DNA of 64,000 nt from Devosia sp. (GTDB taxonomy: Bacteria; Pseudomonadota; Alphaproteobacteria; Rhizobiales; Devosiaceae), in assembly GCA_028290665.1 (NCBI GenBank), contig JAQGJK010000012.1:62001-126000 (forward strand), written 5' to 3'. The notes below the pieces were generated by a model. It saw nothing but the letters and a program-made list of their open reading frames with translations. It did not search any database and was not told the origin of the DNA. Shown here in pieces: positions 12,920-23,124 of the stretch. A program made the position numbers and the translations under genes. The first letter of the stretch is position 1, and each line of letters opens with the position of its first letter.

Positions 12920-13875
12920 GTCCCGGCCCTCGTCGCATCACCGCGGGTGAGCGCCCGGACGTAGAAGATCCCGAGGATCATCATCAGAATGAACAGGATC
13001 ACGGCATAGGCAGCGCCCGCGCCCCAGTTCTGGCGCTGGAAGGCTATCTCGTAGATGTGCGTGATCCAGATATGGGTCGAACCGGCTGGGCCGCCGCCGG
13101 TCATAACGAACGGGATGATGAAGGAATTGAAATTCTGCACGACCAGCAGCAGGATCGTCACCATCGAAACGCCGGACAGATGCGGCCAAGTCACGTGCCA
13201 GAACCGCTGCCAGGCGTTGGCGCCGTCGACCTGCGCCGCCCGCAGCAGGCTTTCCGGCACGGTCTGTAGCCCTGCCATCAGCATGATCATGGCAAAGGAA
13301 AATTCCTTCCACACGTTCACGACGATGAGCGCGTAAAGCGAAGTCCGGGTGTTATCGATGAAGTTGATCGGTTCGTCGGTGACCCCGATCTGGACCATCA
13401 GGGCGCCGATGGCGCCGAAATCGGAATGATACAGCCACTTCCAGACATAGGAGGCGGCCACAGCGCTGATCACCCACGGGATCAGCAACAGGCCGCGCAT
13501 AAAAGCCCGACCGGCGAACTCGCGATGTAGCGACAGCGCCGCGCCAAGCCCGAGTCCGAAGGCAAAAATGGTTGAAAGGACCGTCCAGACGAGGGTCTGC
13601 CAAGTGACTTTCCAGAAGTTGGGCGAAGTCAGGATGGCAACGTAGTTCTGCAGGCCGACAAAGGTTTTGTCGCTGAGTTTAAGTGTCGTCGGCGTGCGGG
13701 AGAAGCTCAAGTCGATGGTGTAGTAGATCGGGTATCCGATAACGATCAACATCACGATGATCGCCGGCAGGACGTAGAGGTAGTCGGCACGCTGTTTCCA
13801 CATCCGTGAAAACAGGCCAGGCCGGCGCGGCGCAGTCCCCGGCCCGTCGGTAAATATAGCCTGGCCTGAGCTCAC
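12916..13875 (-). CDS. Carbohydrate ABC transporter permease (MalF-like)
   Basis: RAAQVDGANAWQRFWHVTWPHLSGV EAA loop; overlaps the next permease by 4 nt. Confidence 0.93.
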   Translation of the reverse strand: MSSGQAIFTDGPGTAPRRPGLFSRMWKQRADYLYVLPAIIVMLIVIGYPIYYTIDLSFSRTPTTLKLSDKTFVGLQNYVAILTSPNFWKVTWQTLVWTVLSTIFAFGLGLGAALSLHREFAGRAFMRGLLLIPWVISAVAASYVWKWLYHSDFGAIGALMVQIGVTDEPINFIDNTRTSLYALIVVNVWKEFSFAMIMLMAGLQTVPESLLRAAQVDGANAWQRFWHVTWPHLSGVSMVTILLLVVQNFNSFIIPFVMTGGGPAGSTHIWITHIYEIAFQRQNWGAGAAYAVILFILMMILGIFYVRALTRGDATRAGT

Positions 13876-13898
13876 GGTGTTTACACCTGTCGATTGTG

Positions 13899-13932
13899 AA
13901 AAAAAGGACTGGCGACGTGAAGCCGCCAGTCC
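13899..13932 (-). terminator. Intra-operon hairpin with U-tract (attenuator) between the SBP and permease genes
   Basis: Minus-strand RNA GGACTGGCG-gcttcacgt-CGCCAGTCC followed by UUUUUUU; 9-bp perfect stem. Confidence 0.8.
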
Positions 13933-13953
13933 GTCGTTGACGCGTGGCGTCGT

Positions 13954-15462
13954 CTAGATGCCGCCGCTGCTCAAAGCATCGACCTTGGCGGCCGCGTCTT
14001 CTGCGGCTTCATCCACGGTCATGGTGCCGGTGAGGACGTTCTGCATCATGTCCGGAACGATGATGTTCATGATCTCGGGCGCATAAGGCAGGACCGGGAA
14101 CGGAATACCGCTCGGCAGCATCGAAGTGGTGACGTCGAGGAACTTGATGGTGTCGAGACGTTCCTTCATCCATTCGGTCTTGAAGCCACCAAGGTTACCC
14201 GGGTTGGAGCCGACCCAGGCCAGCTTGGTCGACCACTCGGGGCTGGTCCACATGCAGATCAGCGCCTTGACGGCCTGCTCGTCAACCACGCCGCCTTCGA
14301 CGTATTCAGCCTTCACGACGTGGATGTTGGAGCCGCCGAACACGACGGCGCGACGAGCCGGGCCTTCGGGGATCAGGCCGTAGCGCATGTTCTCGACAAC
14401 GGCGTCGGCGACTTCCTTGTCGGCACCCGTTGCCTTGCTCGCGAGGTCGAGCATGCGAGCATATTCGGCCGGATGGGCGATCATCATGGCAAGCTGACCA
14501 CCGATGAAGGGGGCCTGATTTTCAGCCTGGGTGTTGGTCAATGCCGAGGTCGGAACCGAGCCATCGCGGACATACATGTCATAGATTGCCTGCAGCGCAG
14601 CCTTGGTGCCTTCGCTGTTGAGCTGGGCTTTTTCGTAAGTCGGATTTTCCGAAGCTTCGTCCAGCGCGCCACCGCCATAGGCCCAGATGGTGGGCATGAA
14701 GCGGAAGGGCGTGTTACCGGCGTTCTGCTTGGCAACGAGACCGTAGCCGGAGATGCCGAGCTTGTCGTGGATCTGCTTGGAATAGGCGACCACGTCGTCC
14801 CAGGTCGCCGGGGGCTTTTCGGGATCGAGGCCGGCATCAGCGAAGATCTTGGCGTTCCAGATGAAACCCATCGTTTCGTTATTGGTCGGGATGCCGTAGC
14901 CGACACCGTCCCAGGTGACGGATTTGAGGGCGCCCGGCCAGAAATCGGCGGTGGTGTAGCCCACATCTTCGGGCTTTAGTGGCTCGAGATAGCCCTTGGC
15001 CGCGAATTCGACACCGCCGAGAATCTGCAGGCGAATGACCATCGGCGCGGCATTGCCGAGCAGCGAGGTGCGGAACTTGTCGAGCAATTCATTGTAGGTG
15101 ATCGACTGAACGTCGGTCTCGATGTTGGGATAGGTTTTCTTGAACGCTTCCCAGAACGCGGCATCCTGCTCATGGGCGATTACCGGATCGGCCTCGAACG
15201 GACCAGTGTACCAATAGGACACCTTGCCGGCGTAGTCATTGGGAACAACTTTGCCGCAGGTGCCGGCGGTGTCGAACGTCTCGGTACCAGCGATGCTGCG
15301 GATGTATTCCGGCGACCATTTGGACAGATCGACGCTCTGCGCCATCGCGCTGGTGAAGCCGCCAGCCCAACCGGCGGCGACGATGGCCGCAACGGAGTAT
15401 TTCAGAAGTGTCCGGCGACGCATCGCCGCCAACGCGGATTCGCGGTATCGCGAAGTGGTCAT
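13954..15462 (-). CDS. ABC transporter extracellular sugar-binding protein with Tat-like signal
   Basis: MRRRTLLKYSVAAIVAAGWAGGFTSAMAQS N-terminus; bacterial solute-binding protein family 1 pattern; next to the permeases. Confidence 0.88.
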   Translation of the reverse strand: MTTSRYRESALAAMRRRTLLKYSVAAIVAAGWAGGFTSAMAQSVDLSKWSPEYIRSIAGTETFDTAGTCGKVVPNDYAGKVSYWYTGPFEADPVIAHEQDAAFWEAFKKTYPNIETDVQSITYNELLDKFRTSLLGNAAPMVIRLQILGGVEFAAKGYLEPLKPEDVGYTTADFWPGALKSVTWDGVGYGIPTNNETMGFIWNAKIFADAGLDPEKPPATWDDVVAYSKQIHDKLGISGYGLVAKQNAGNTPFRFMPTIWAYGGGALDEASENPTYEKAQLNSEGTKAALQAIYDMYVRDGSVPTSALTNTQAENQAPFIGGQLAMMIAHPAEYARMLDLASKATGADKEVADAVVENMRYGLIPEGPARRAVVFGGSNIHVVKAEYVEGGVVDEQAVKALICMWTSPEWSTKLAWVGSNPGNLGGFKTEWMKERLDTIKFLDVTTSMLPSGIPFPVLPYAPEIMNIIVPDMMQNVLTGTMTVDEAAEDAAAKVDALSSGGI

Positions 15463-15563
15463 GGATAGTCCTCCCTTGTGGTAGCTCCCGCACTTTGTGC
15501 GGATTATTCGTCAGCTGCCGGCTCGAACGCTACCCCCGTTCAGCGCGGGGTGTCAACAAACTG

Positions 15564-15579
15564 CCGCAACATGTTGCGG
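15564..15579. promoter_or_regulatory. Candidate operator: 16-bp perfect palindrome CCGCAACATGTTGCGG
   Basis: Exact palindrome in the divergent intergenic region between the SBP gene (start 15462) and the GntR regulator gene. Confidence 0.5.
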
Positions 15580-15673
15580 TGAGTGTTAGCTTGTTAGGTT
15601 CCGCTGGCTCTCCCGCCCGCTGTGACGCCAACCATCCTCCAATGGCAGACGTACAGATCATGCTTGTGAGCAG

Positions 15674-16429
15674 ATGTTCGCGATCATACACTATTTGTCA
15701 ACGCCGATGTACGAAGCGACAGTGACCATGACCGAAACCGCTTACCTCGACGCCAGCCCTCAAGCGTTCGACATACTGCCAACTCTTGGTGCTTCGGGCG
15801 TCTACGAATTGCTGCGCCAGGACATTCTCACAGGTCAGTTGGCGGTCAACGACCGGTTGAAAGTGTCGGCCCTCGCCCGCCGCTACAGCACCAGCACCAA
15901 CCCGGTGCGCGAAGCGCTGCAGCAATTGCGCGGCGAAGGGCTGGTGGTGATCTCGCACAATCGCGGCGCGCGAGTCCGGAACATCGACGAGAACTTCGTC
16001 CGCGACATCTTCGAGATGGAAGTGCTGATCGAGCCGTATCTGACGCGGTGGTTCGTCGGGATCGCCACCGATGCCGAAATCGCCCGACTCGAAGCCATCC
16101 AGGATGAAATCGAGGCGCTGAATTTTGCCGATCTCGGGCGGCATTCGCTGCTCGACACCCAGTTCCACCGTGTCGCCTATGACCGGCATTATAACCGTCA
16201 CGCCGTCGATCTGTGGTGGCGGCACCGCGAGATCCTCGGGACCATCAACCGCGATCACCCCATGGCGCTAAGCCGGCGGACGGCGGTGCTGCGGGAACAC
16301 CGGGGGTTGATCGCCGCCGTTCGGGCGCATGACGCCGACGGCGCGGCCGAACTCGTGGCCAGCCACGTGCGGGGATCGGGGCAGCACATCGTCGAACAGA
16401 TGCGGCTGATGCGGCAGGACGGCGCCTAA
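15674..16429 (+). CDS. GntR (FadR subfamily) transcriptional regulator; start may be 15728
   Basis: wHTH LKVSALARRYSTSTNPVREALQQLRGEGLVVISHNRGARV plus an FCD-like C-terminal domain. Confidence 0.9.
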   Translation: MFAIIHYLSTPMYEATVTMTETAYLDASPQAFDILPTLGASGVYELLRQDILTGQLAVNDRLKVSALARRYSTSTNPVREALQQLRGEGLVVISHNRGARVRNIDENFVRDIFEMEVLIEPYLTRWFVGIATDAEIARLEAIQDEIEALNFADLGRHSLLDTQFHRVAYDRHYNRHAVDLWWRHREILGTINRDHPMALSRRTAVLREHRGLIAAVRAHDADGAAELVASHVRGSGQHIVEQMRLMRQDGA

Positions 16430-17193
16430 AGCTTTGGTATGGCGCTGGTGAGTTCGGCTGCTGCGGCGATGATCCCGGCCTTCATCCGGTCGCGCTCGGC
16501 GGCGTCCTTGCCGACGAGAAACGGAATGCTGACGGCGGCGAGAAATTTGCCCGCGCCGTCGAACACCGGCGCGGCCATGGCGTGCACGGTGATGTTGTGC
16601 TCGCCGAGGTCCTGAGCAAAATTCTGCCGGCGGATGCGGGCGAGATCGGCCCGCAACCGGTCGGGTTCGATAAGGGTCTTGGGGGTATAGCGAGTGAGCG
16701 GCGCAGCCAACTGGGCTTCGAGTTCGGCTTGTGGCAGATAGGCGAGGATCATCTTGCTGGCCGCCCCGGCGTGCAGCGGATAGCTGGTGCCGGTCGAGGG
16801 CGACAGGCTGTATTCGTGCCGGCCGAGCACGGCGGCGATGACCCGGGCGCGATCGCCATCGCGAACCGAGAGCTTGGCCGGCTCGCCGGTGACGTCGCGG
16901 AGCCGATTGAGCACCGGCAGTGCCAGTTCGGCCAGATCGTAGCCCGTGTCGGTGCGCACCCGGGAGGCCAGCGAGGCGATGCGGGGCCCAAGCGAAAACA
17001 CCCCATCGGCAGTGCGGCGGACGTAGTTGTGGGCGAGCAGCGTGTTGAGGATCCGGTAGACGGTACTGCGCGGCAGGCCGAGTTCGGCAATCAGCTCGCG
17101 GATGCTGGTGCCGTCAGGCTGGCGTTCGAGCACCGCGAGCATGGCGAGCGTCTGTTCGAGAATTGGTACGCCGTTACGGACTGTCGATGCCAT
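16426..17193 (-). CDS. IclR family transcriptional regulator
   Basis: TLAMLAVLERQPDGTSIRELIAELGLPRSTVYRILNTLLAHNYVRR HTH and an IclR effector domain. Confidence 0.9.
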   Translation of the reverse strand: MASTVRNGVPILEQTLAMLAVLERQPDGTSIRELIAELGLPRSTVYRILNTLLAHNYVRRTADGVFSLGPRIASLASRVRTDTGYDLAELALPVLNRLRDVTGEPAKLSVRDGDRARVIAAVLGRHEYSLSPSTGTSYPLHAGAASKMILAYLPQAELEAQLAAPLTRYTPKTLIEPDRLRADLARIRRQNFAQDLGEHNITVHAMAAPVFDGAGKFLAAVSIPFLVGKDAAERDRMKAGIIAAAAELTSAIPKL

Positions 17194-17202
17194 GCCTTGA
17201 GC

Positions 17203-18234
17203 CTAGGCCGCCCGCTCGCCGCGCAGGATGCGAGCGACCCATAGCGGCTCGGAAGCGGCCGCGGTCGATTCGCGGCGGACGATTTCGGCAACCAGTGCAA
17301 TCCGCTGCGGGGCGCCAAGACCGCGTGTCTGGTTGGCCAGCCGATCGGCGATGCAGCGCACCATGGCGCCACCCATTTCGACCTGCGGCGTGCGCACCGT
17401 AGTCAACCGGGGCGAGACCTGGATGGCGGCGGCAAAATCGTTGAAACCGACGACCGAAATATCCTCCGGGACGCGCAGGCCGAGGCGCGACAGTTCGGAC
17501 ACGGCGTTCACCGCGATCCCGTCATGGGCGCAGAACAGCGCCGTCGGCAGATTGCCGGCCTCGAGGAAGCCAAGGAACGCGCCCCGAAATCCGGCGACTT
17601 CGTCGAACACCAGATCCTCGACTATGGCGCCGGGGGTTTCGAGCATGCCGTCGCGGAAGCCGCGCCAGCGTTCGGCGCGGCCGAGCGGCAGGGTGCTGAC
17701 ATGGACGAAGGCAGTGGCGCGATGGCCAAGGCCGGTCAACATCCGCGCGACCGCGACGCCCGCCTCCCAATCGGCCCCGACGACCTGATCGACGCGCGAC
17801 AGCGGCGAGACATAGCTGGCGCAAACGATGGGTAAACCGGTGCGCGTCGCATAGTCGAGCACGTCGCCGGGCCGCGGCACGGCGAGAATCATCCCGACGA
17901 CGGCCGGGTCGAGTGCCGCGGCATCGACGAGGTAGCGGGCCTGCCGCGGTACGATGGCAAAACCGAGCCGCTCGGCCTCCTCCTCGGCGCCATGCAGCAT
18001 ATTGAGCCAGAGTTCGCTCGACACCGGATCGATTTCCTGGCGGACGAACAGGATCTGCCCGAGACTGCGGCCACCCTCGCTGCGCAGGCGGTAGCCCATG
18101 ACGTGGGCGGCGCGCAGCACCCGGGCGCGCGTCGCCTCGGCGACCCCGGATTTGCCTGACAGCGCCCGGGACACCGAAAACTTGGACAGTCCAAGCTTGG
18201 CGGCCAGATCCTCGATGGTCACACGGCCAGACAC
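17203..18234 (-). CDS. LacI family transcriptional regulator (GTG start)
   Basis: VTIEDLAAKLGLSKFSVSRALSGKSGVAEATRARVLRAAHVMGYR LacI HTH; periplasmic-binding-like C-terminus. ORF-track start upstream is too long. Confidence 0.88.
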   Translation of the reverse strand: MSGRVTIEDLAAKLGLSKFSVSRALSGKSGVAEATRARVLRAAHVMGYRLRSEGGRSLGQILFVRQEIDPVSSELWLNMLHGAEEEAERLGFAIVPRQARYLVDAAALDPAVVGMILAVPRPGDVLDYATRTGLPIVCASYVSPLSRVDQVVGADWEAGVAVARMLTGLGHRATAFVHVSTLPLGRAERWRGFRDGMLETPGAIVEDLVFDEVAGFRGAFLGFLEAGNLPTALFCAHDGIAVNAVSELSRLGLRVPEDISVVGFNDFAAAIQVSPRLTTVRTPQVEMGGAMVRCIADRLANQTRGLGAPQRIALVAEIVRRESTAAASEPLWVARILRGERAA

Positions 18235-18412
18235 AGCGCCCCTGTTCTCATTTGAGACGGCATTTGGCGCTTCTGCACGAATATCGTCAAGTTGCGCCCG
18301 AGTTCGCCAAAAATTCTTGCTCGCGTCGTTTGGTGAATGTAGCAGATAAGCTAACGCGAACCAAACAAGCAGTCGCCCCCGGGCAGGCTGCGTGGTGCAG
18401 AGGGAGGCTATT

Positions 18413-19783
18413 ATGACCATCGCCATGGGTAACGATTCGACGACCGCCGGGATCGAGGACGCGATCAACACCAATTCGCGGCCGAGCGACCTCCGGATCA
18501 CCGACATCAGGGTTGCCGAGATCGTCGGGGCGCCGTTCGTTTCCGCGCTGATCAAGGTATACACCAACCAGGGCATCGTCGGTTTGGGCGAAGTGCGGGA
18601 CGGGGCCAGCGCAACCTTTGCGCTGATGCTCAAGAGCCGGCTGCTTGGCGAAAATCCCTGCGATGTCGACCGGCTGTTCCGGCGCATCAAGCAGTTCGGC
18701 GGCCATGGGCGGCAGGGCGGCGGCGTGTCTGGGCTCGAGATCGCGCTGTGGGACCTCGCCGGCAAGGCTTATGGCGTGCCGATCTATCAGATGCTCGGCG
18801 GCAAATTCCGCGACAAGGTGCGGATCTATTGCGACACCGACGCGGAGAAGCCGAGCGGCACCGAGACCGGCAAGCGGCTCAAAGAGCGCATGGACCGCGG
18901 CTTCACTTTCCTCAAGATGGACCTCGGGCTGATGCAGATCGTCGATATGCCGGGCGCTGTCGTGGCGCCGGCCGGTTCGCTCGAAGGCTATCGCGTGCAT
19001 CCGAGCCGCGGCTCGATCAAGACGGTCGAAGACCGGCGCGCCCGCAACGCCGTCTATGACATTCACAATGTCCGCCACCCATTCAGCGGGCTGCATTTCA
19101 CCGACAAGGGCCTCGACCTGCTGGAGCAATATATCTCCGAGGTTCGCGACGTCATCGGCTACGAGATTCCGCTGGCCATCGATCATGTCGGCCACATCTC
19201 GCTGCAGAACGGCATCAGGCTGGCCCGGCGGATCGAGAAATACGTGCCGGCCTGGCTCGAGGACGTGATCCCCTGGCAGTATGCCGACCAGTATCGCCAG
19301 CTGCAGGAAGCGACGACGGTGCCGATCTGCACCGGCGAAGACATCTACCTCAAGGAGGGGTTCGAGCCGCTGCTCAAATCCGGCATCTCGATCATCCATC
19401 CGGATCTGCTGACCTCGGGCGGCATCCTCGAAACCAAGAAAATCGGCGACGCCGCGCAGGAACACGGCATCGCCATGGCCATCCACATGGCCGAAAGCCC
19501 AATCGCCGCCATGGCCGCGGCGCATGTCGCGGTAGCGACGGAAAACTTCATGGCGCTGGAATATCACAGCGCCGATGTGACCTGGTGGGACGACATCGTG
19601 ACCGGGCTGCCAAAGCCGCTGGTCAAGGACGGGTTCATCACCATGACGGACAAGCCGGGCCTCGGCATCGACGACGTGGTCGACGAGGTGATCAGCCAGC
19701 ACCTGCAGGAGGGCGTCACCGGCATCTGGCAATCGACCGAGCAGTGGGACGACGAATATTCCTGGGACCGCACCTGGAGCTGA
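18413..19783 (+). CDS. Mandelate racemase/muconate lactonizing enzyme family protein
   Basis: [31 protein letters not shown]...[32 protein letters not shown]...GEDIYL; RBS agggagg upstream of 18413. Confidence 0.88.
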   Translation: MTIAMGNDSTTAGIEDAINTNSRPSDLRITDIRVAEIVGAPFVSALIKVYTNQGIVGLGEVRDGASATFALMLKSRLLGENPCDVDRLFRRIKQFGGHGRQGGGVSGLEIALWDLAGKAYGVPIYQMLGGKFRDKVRIYCDTDAEKPSGTETGKRLKERMDRGFTFLKMDLGLMQIVDMPGAVVAPAGSLEGYRVHPSRGSIKTVEDRRARNAVYDIHNVRHPFSGLHFTDKGLDLLEQYISEVRDVIGYEIPLAIDHVGHISLQNGIRLARRIEKYVPAWLEDVIPWQYADQYRQLQEATTVPICTGEDIYLKEGFEPLLKSGISIIHPDLLTSGGILETKKIGDAAQEHGIAMAIHMAESPIAAMAAAHVAVATENFMALEYHSADVTWWDDIVTGLPKPLVKDGFITMTDKPGLGIDDVVDEVISQHLQEGVTGIWQSTEQWDDEYSWDRTWS

Positions 19784-19841
19784 CGCGCCAGCGCTGCGCG
19801 ACGTGTAACTTTACCCGCCGGACCCGGGGCCGGCCGACTCT

Positions 19842-21053
19842 TTGAAGGCAAAAAAGATGAAAATCACCGACCTCCGCTGTGCCATCATCGGCCGGCATCC
19901 CATCGTTCGCATCGTCACCGATGAAGGGCTCTATGGCCTCGGCGAAGTGGAATACACCAAGCCGTACCTCAAGCCCTGGGTGCTGCATTTTCGCGATGCG
20001 CTGATCGGCGAGGACCCGACCGATGTCGAGCGGGTGATGCTGAAAATTCGTCAGCGCGGCAGCTTCAAGCCCTACGGGGCGGCGGTCAGCGCCATCGAGC
20101 ACGCGCTATGGGATATCGCTGGCAAGGCGGCGAATGTGCCGGTGTACAAGCTGCTCGGCGGCAAGGTGCGCGACAAGGTGCGGGTGTATAACGGCTCGGT
20201 GCGCCAGAAGCGCGCCGGCGACCGGCCCGAGGATTTTGCCGCCGACGTCAAATGGATGGCCGACCAGCCCCAGAACTTCTTCATGGTCAAGCAGGGCATC
20301 AGCTTCCATTCGAGCATGAAATCGAGTCAGCCCGATTTCCACTACGGCGTGCAGCAGCCGCCGACCTATCACGGCGCCATGGACCAGGGGCAGATCAGCG
20401 AGCACGGCTTCAACTACATGCTCGACTGCGTCATCGCGATGAAGGAAGCGCTCGGCGATAAGGTGTCGCTGGCGCTCGATTGCGGCCCGGGCTGGTTCCT
20501 CAACGACGCCATCAAGTTCGCCCGCGCCGTCGAAAAATACAATCTGATGTGGCTCGAGGACATGCTGACCGGCGACTACGTGCCGTGGGTCAATCCGCAG
20601 GCTTACCGCGAACTCACCACCTCGACGACGACGCCGATCCATACCGGCGAGCAGATCTACCTCCGCCACAACTTCAAGGAACTGATCGAAACCCAGGCGG
20701 TGCGGGTCATCGGTCCCGATCCTGCGGATATCGGCGGCATCGCCGAACTCAAATGGGTCGCCGAGCATGCCTACATGCACTCGATCATGATGGCCCCGCA
20801 CGGCACCGCCAACGGGCTGCTTGGGCTTGGGGCGCTGATCAACGTCTGCGCGACGCTGCCGGCCAACTACATCGCCTTCGAATATCCGAGCGCGTCTGAC
20901 CCGTGGTGGACCGATATCGTCATCGGGCTGCCGGAAACGATCGTGACGGATTCGCATGTCGACCTGCTCGAAGCCCCGGGCCTCGGGCTCGACATCGACG
21001 CCGAGGGCGCGAAAAAATACCTCAAGGAAGAGGATGCGGGCTTCTTCGACTGA
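19842..21053 (+). CDS. Mandelate racemase/muconate lactonizing enzyme family protein
   Basis: MKITDLRCAIIGRHPIVRIVTDEGLYGLGEV...HALWDIAGKAANVPVYKLLGGKVRDKVR...GEQIYL...MMAPHGTANG. Confidence 0.88.
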   Translation: MKAKKMKITDLRCAIIGRHPIVRIVTDEGLYGLGEVEYTKPYLKPWVLHFRDALIGEDPTDVERVMLKIRQRGSFKPYGAAVSAIEHALWDIAGKAANVPVYKLLGGKVRDKVRVYNGSVRQKRAGDRPEDFAADVKWMADQPQNFFMVKQGISFHSSMKSSQPDFHYGVQQPPTYHGAMDQGQISEHGFNYMLDCVIAMKEALGDKVSLALDCGPGWFLNDAIKFARAVEKYNLMWLEDMLTGDYVPWVNPQAYRELTTSTTTPIHTGEQIYLRHNFKELIETQAVRVIGPDPADIGGIAELKWVAEHAYMHSIMMAPHGTANGLLGLGALINVCATLPANYIAFEYPSASDPWWTDIVIGLPETIVTDSHVDLLEAPGLGLDIDAEGAKKYLKEEDAGFFD

Positions 21054-21072
21054 GGCCTGCTGCTAAATTAGT

Positions 21073-21095
21073 GGGGCGCGGTCTGGCCGCGCCCC
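21073..21095. terminator. GC-rich hairpin between convergent genes
   Basis: GGGGCGCGG-tctgg-CCGCGCCCC 9-bp perfect stem between the ends of the 19842..21053(+) and 21120..22211(-) genes; no clear U-tract. Confidence 0.5.
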
Positions 21096-21119
21096 ATGAT
21101 CTCACATCGACTTCGTGCC

Positions 21120-22211
21120 CTACCCCAGGCGGGGCACATCGAGCCAGACGCCGCCTTGCCGGGCGGATTCGTGGGCAATGATGCCGGGGATGGTGAAGTC
21201 GGAGGCGCGGACGGCGCCGATCGGCGATTTGGTGCCGCCGTCCAGCGCCGTGACGAAATCGCGGACCAGATAATATTCCGAGGTACCGTGGCCACCGGTC
21301 CTGGCTTCGGCGGGCGACTCGGGATCGACGGTGTCGCACAGCAGCGATTGCGCGCCCGGATCGGTCGGCATGGTGCGGTTGGAAAAGAACAGCCCGTCCG
21401 AGGCGTTGCCGTAACCGGCAGTGCGACCGTTCTCGATGAAGCCATTGGTACCATGGAGGCAATACCACACCAGATCAGGCCAGCGCGGCGCCACCTGGCT
21501 GCGCAGGATCTTGATGACCCGACCCTTTTCGGTCTGGAACAACGCCACTTCCATATCGAGAAAGCCCTCGCCCTCCTCATCGGGAAACCGCTTCTTGCCA
21601 GATGAAACGCCGGTGGCGCGGACGACGCGATCGTCCATCAGGGTCAGCAACGGGCCGAGCGTGTGAGCGCAATAGTGGATCGGCGGGCGGGTGTACCGCC
21701 ACTGCCGCTTGCCGGTGACCGGGTCGATCAGCCGGTCGACGATGTCGTGGAGATATTCGGCCTCGGCATAGAACACGTCGCCGATCTCGCCAGCATCGAT
21801 GCGCCGCTTCCACTCGGTGATGTAGTGAAAATAGGTGTAGTTCTCGGCCATCATGTAGAGCTTGCCCGAGCGCTTCTCGGCCGCGACGATGGCCTCGCAA
21901 TCGGCGACGGTATAGGCCTGCGTCTGCTCGCACAGCACATGCTTGCCGGCATCAAGAGCCGAGATGGTTTGCGCGGCGTGCTGCTCGATGGGGGTGGCGA
22001 TGGTGATGACATCGACGTCGCTGGCGACCAGATCGTCATAAGACAGGAAGCGGCGTGCTTCGGGGACGCCGAAATCGGCGCCGATGTCGTGGAGCACCTT
22101 CGGATCGATGTCGCAGACAGCACTGATTTCGAGCCGGGGGTGCGTTGCGAGTGCATTGACCAGCCCGTGGCCGCGCTGCAAACCGACAATACCGACTTTG
22201 TGTTTTTCCAT
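21120..22211 (-). CDS. Gfo/Idh/MocA family oxidoreductase
   Basis: VGIVGLQRGHGLVNALATHPRLEISAVCDID...DVDVITIATPIEQHAAQTISALDAGKHVLCEQTQAYTVADCEAIV. Confidence 0.9.
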   Translation of the reverse strand: MEKHKVGIVGLQRGHGLVNALATHPRLEISAVCDIDPKVLHDIGADFGVPEARRFLSYDDLVASDVDVITIATPIEQHAAQTISALDAGKHVLCEQTQAYTVADCEAIVAAEKRSGKLYMMAENYTYFHYITEWKRRIDAGEIGDVFYAEAEYLHDIVDRLIDPVTGKRQWRYTRPPIHYCAHTLGPLLTLMDDRVVRATGVSSGKKRFPDEEGEGFLDMEVALFQTEKGRVIKILRSQVAPRWPDLVWYCLHGTNGFIENGRTAGYGNASDGLFFSNRTMPTDPGAQSLLCDTVDPESPAEARTGGHGTSEYYLVRDFVTALDGGTKSPIGAVRASDFTIPGIIAHESARQGGVWLDVPRLG

Positions 22212-22293
22212 TTTTCTGCCTTTCAGCGGAGTGTTGAAGCGCCGTCACGAAACTGTGGCGATGGCGAGGAATGAATAAGCGAGACGGATTCTG

Positions 22294-23124
22294 TTACTGC
22301 AGGGCGCCTTGCAGCACGCCGCGTACCAACTGCCGCTGGAACACCAGATAGAAGGCGATGATCGGCACCGAGACGATCAGCGCCGCCGCCGAGAGACCGA
22401 CGACATCGGTGAGCCGCTGGCCCGAAAAGGCCGCGAGGCTGAGCGGGGCGGTCTGCAGGCGCGGGCTGTTGGCGAGCATCACCAGCGGCAGCAGGAAATC
22501 ATTCCATGACCACATGAATACCAGCACCGCGAGGGTGAGCAGCGCGGGGCGCACCAGCGGCAACAGGATCGAGCGGAAAATCTCCACACTGCCAGCGCCG
22601 TCGAGCCGGGCGGCCTCGGTCATTTCCGAGGGGATGGCGGCGAAGGCAGTGCGCATCCAGAACACGCCGAAGGCGAGGAACTTGCCGATCTGGGGCAAGG
22701 CGATGGTGCCGTAATTGCCGCGGAGGAATGGGAAGAACTCCCGGATATCGTAGTAGAGCGGCACGATCATCGCCTCCCCCGGCACCACGAGGCCGATGAG
22801 GAACAGGACGAAGATGACGTTCTTGCCGCGGAAGCGCAGCACCGCGAAGGCGTAGCCGGCGAGCGCCGACAGCACCGTGGTGCCGACAACCACGATCAGC
22901 GCGATGGCAGCGCTGTTCCACAGCGTCTGGCCGAATTTGCCCTTTGCCCAGGCGCGGTAGAAATTCTCGAGCGTCCACAGGGATGGGATTTCGATGCCCG
23001 ATATCGGCCGGCCCGAACCGTTGAAGGCGGCGAAGGCGAGTCCGAGGATGGGGAGCACAGCCAGCACTGACAGGGTGATGAGGATCAGGTGCGAGACCAG
23101 CTTTTCGGTGGTCGAGGTCTGCAT
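22294..23124 (-). CDS. Carbohydrate ABC transporter permease (MalG-like)
   Basis: EAARLDGAGSVEIFRSILLPLVRPALLTLAVLVFMWSWNDFLLPLVML. Confidence 0.93.
   Translation of the reverse strand: MQTSTTEKLVSHLILITLSVLAVLPILGLAFAAFNGSGRPISGIEIPSLWTLENFYRAWAKGKFGQTLWNSAAIALIVVVGTTVLSALAGYAFAVLRFRGKNVIFVLFLIGLVVPGEAMIVPLYYDIREFFPFLRGNYGTIALPQIGKFLAFGVFWMRTAFAAIPSEMTEAARLDGAGSVEIFRSILLPLVRPALLTLAVLVFMWSWNDFLLPLVMLANSPRLQTAPLSLAAFSGQRLTDVVGLSAAALIVSVPIIAFYLVFQRQLVRGVLQGALQ

Noticed and set aside
18287-19732. 481-aa minus-strand ORF opposite an enolase-superfamily gene
   Set aside because: Shadow ORF with antisense-type composition (many H/D/V/R); the plus-strand protein has clear catalytic motifs.
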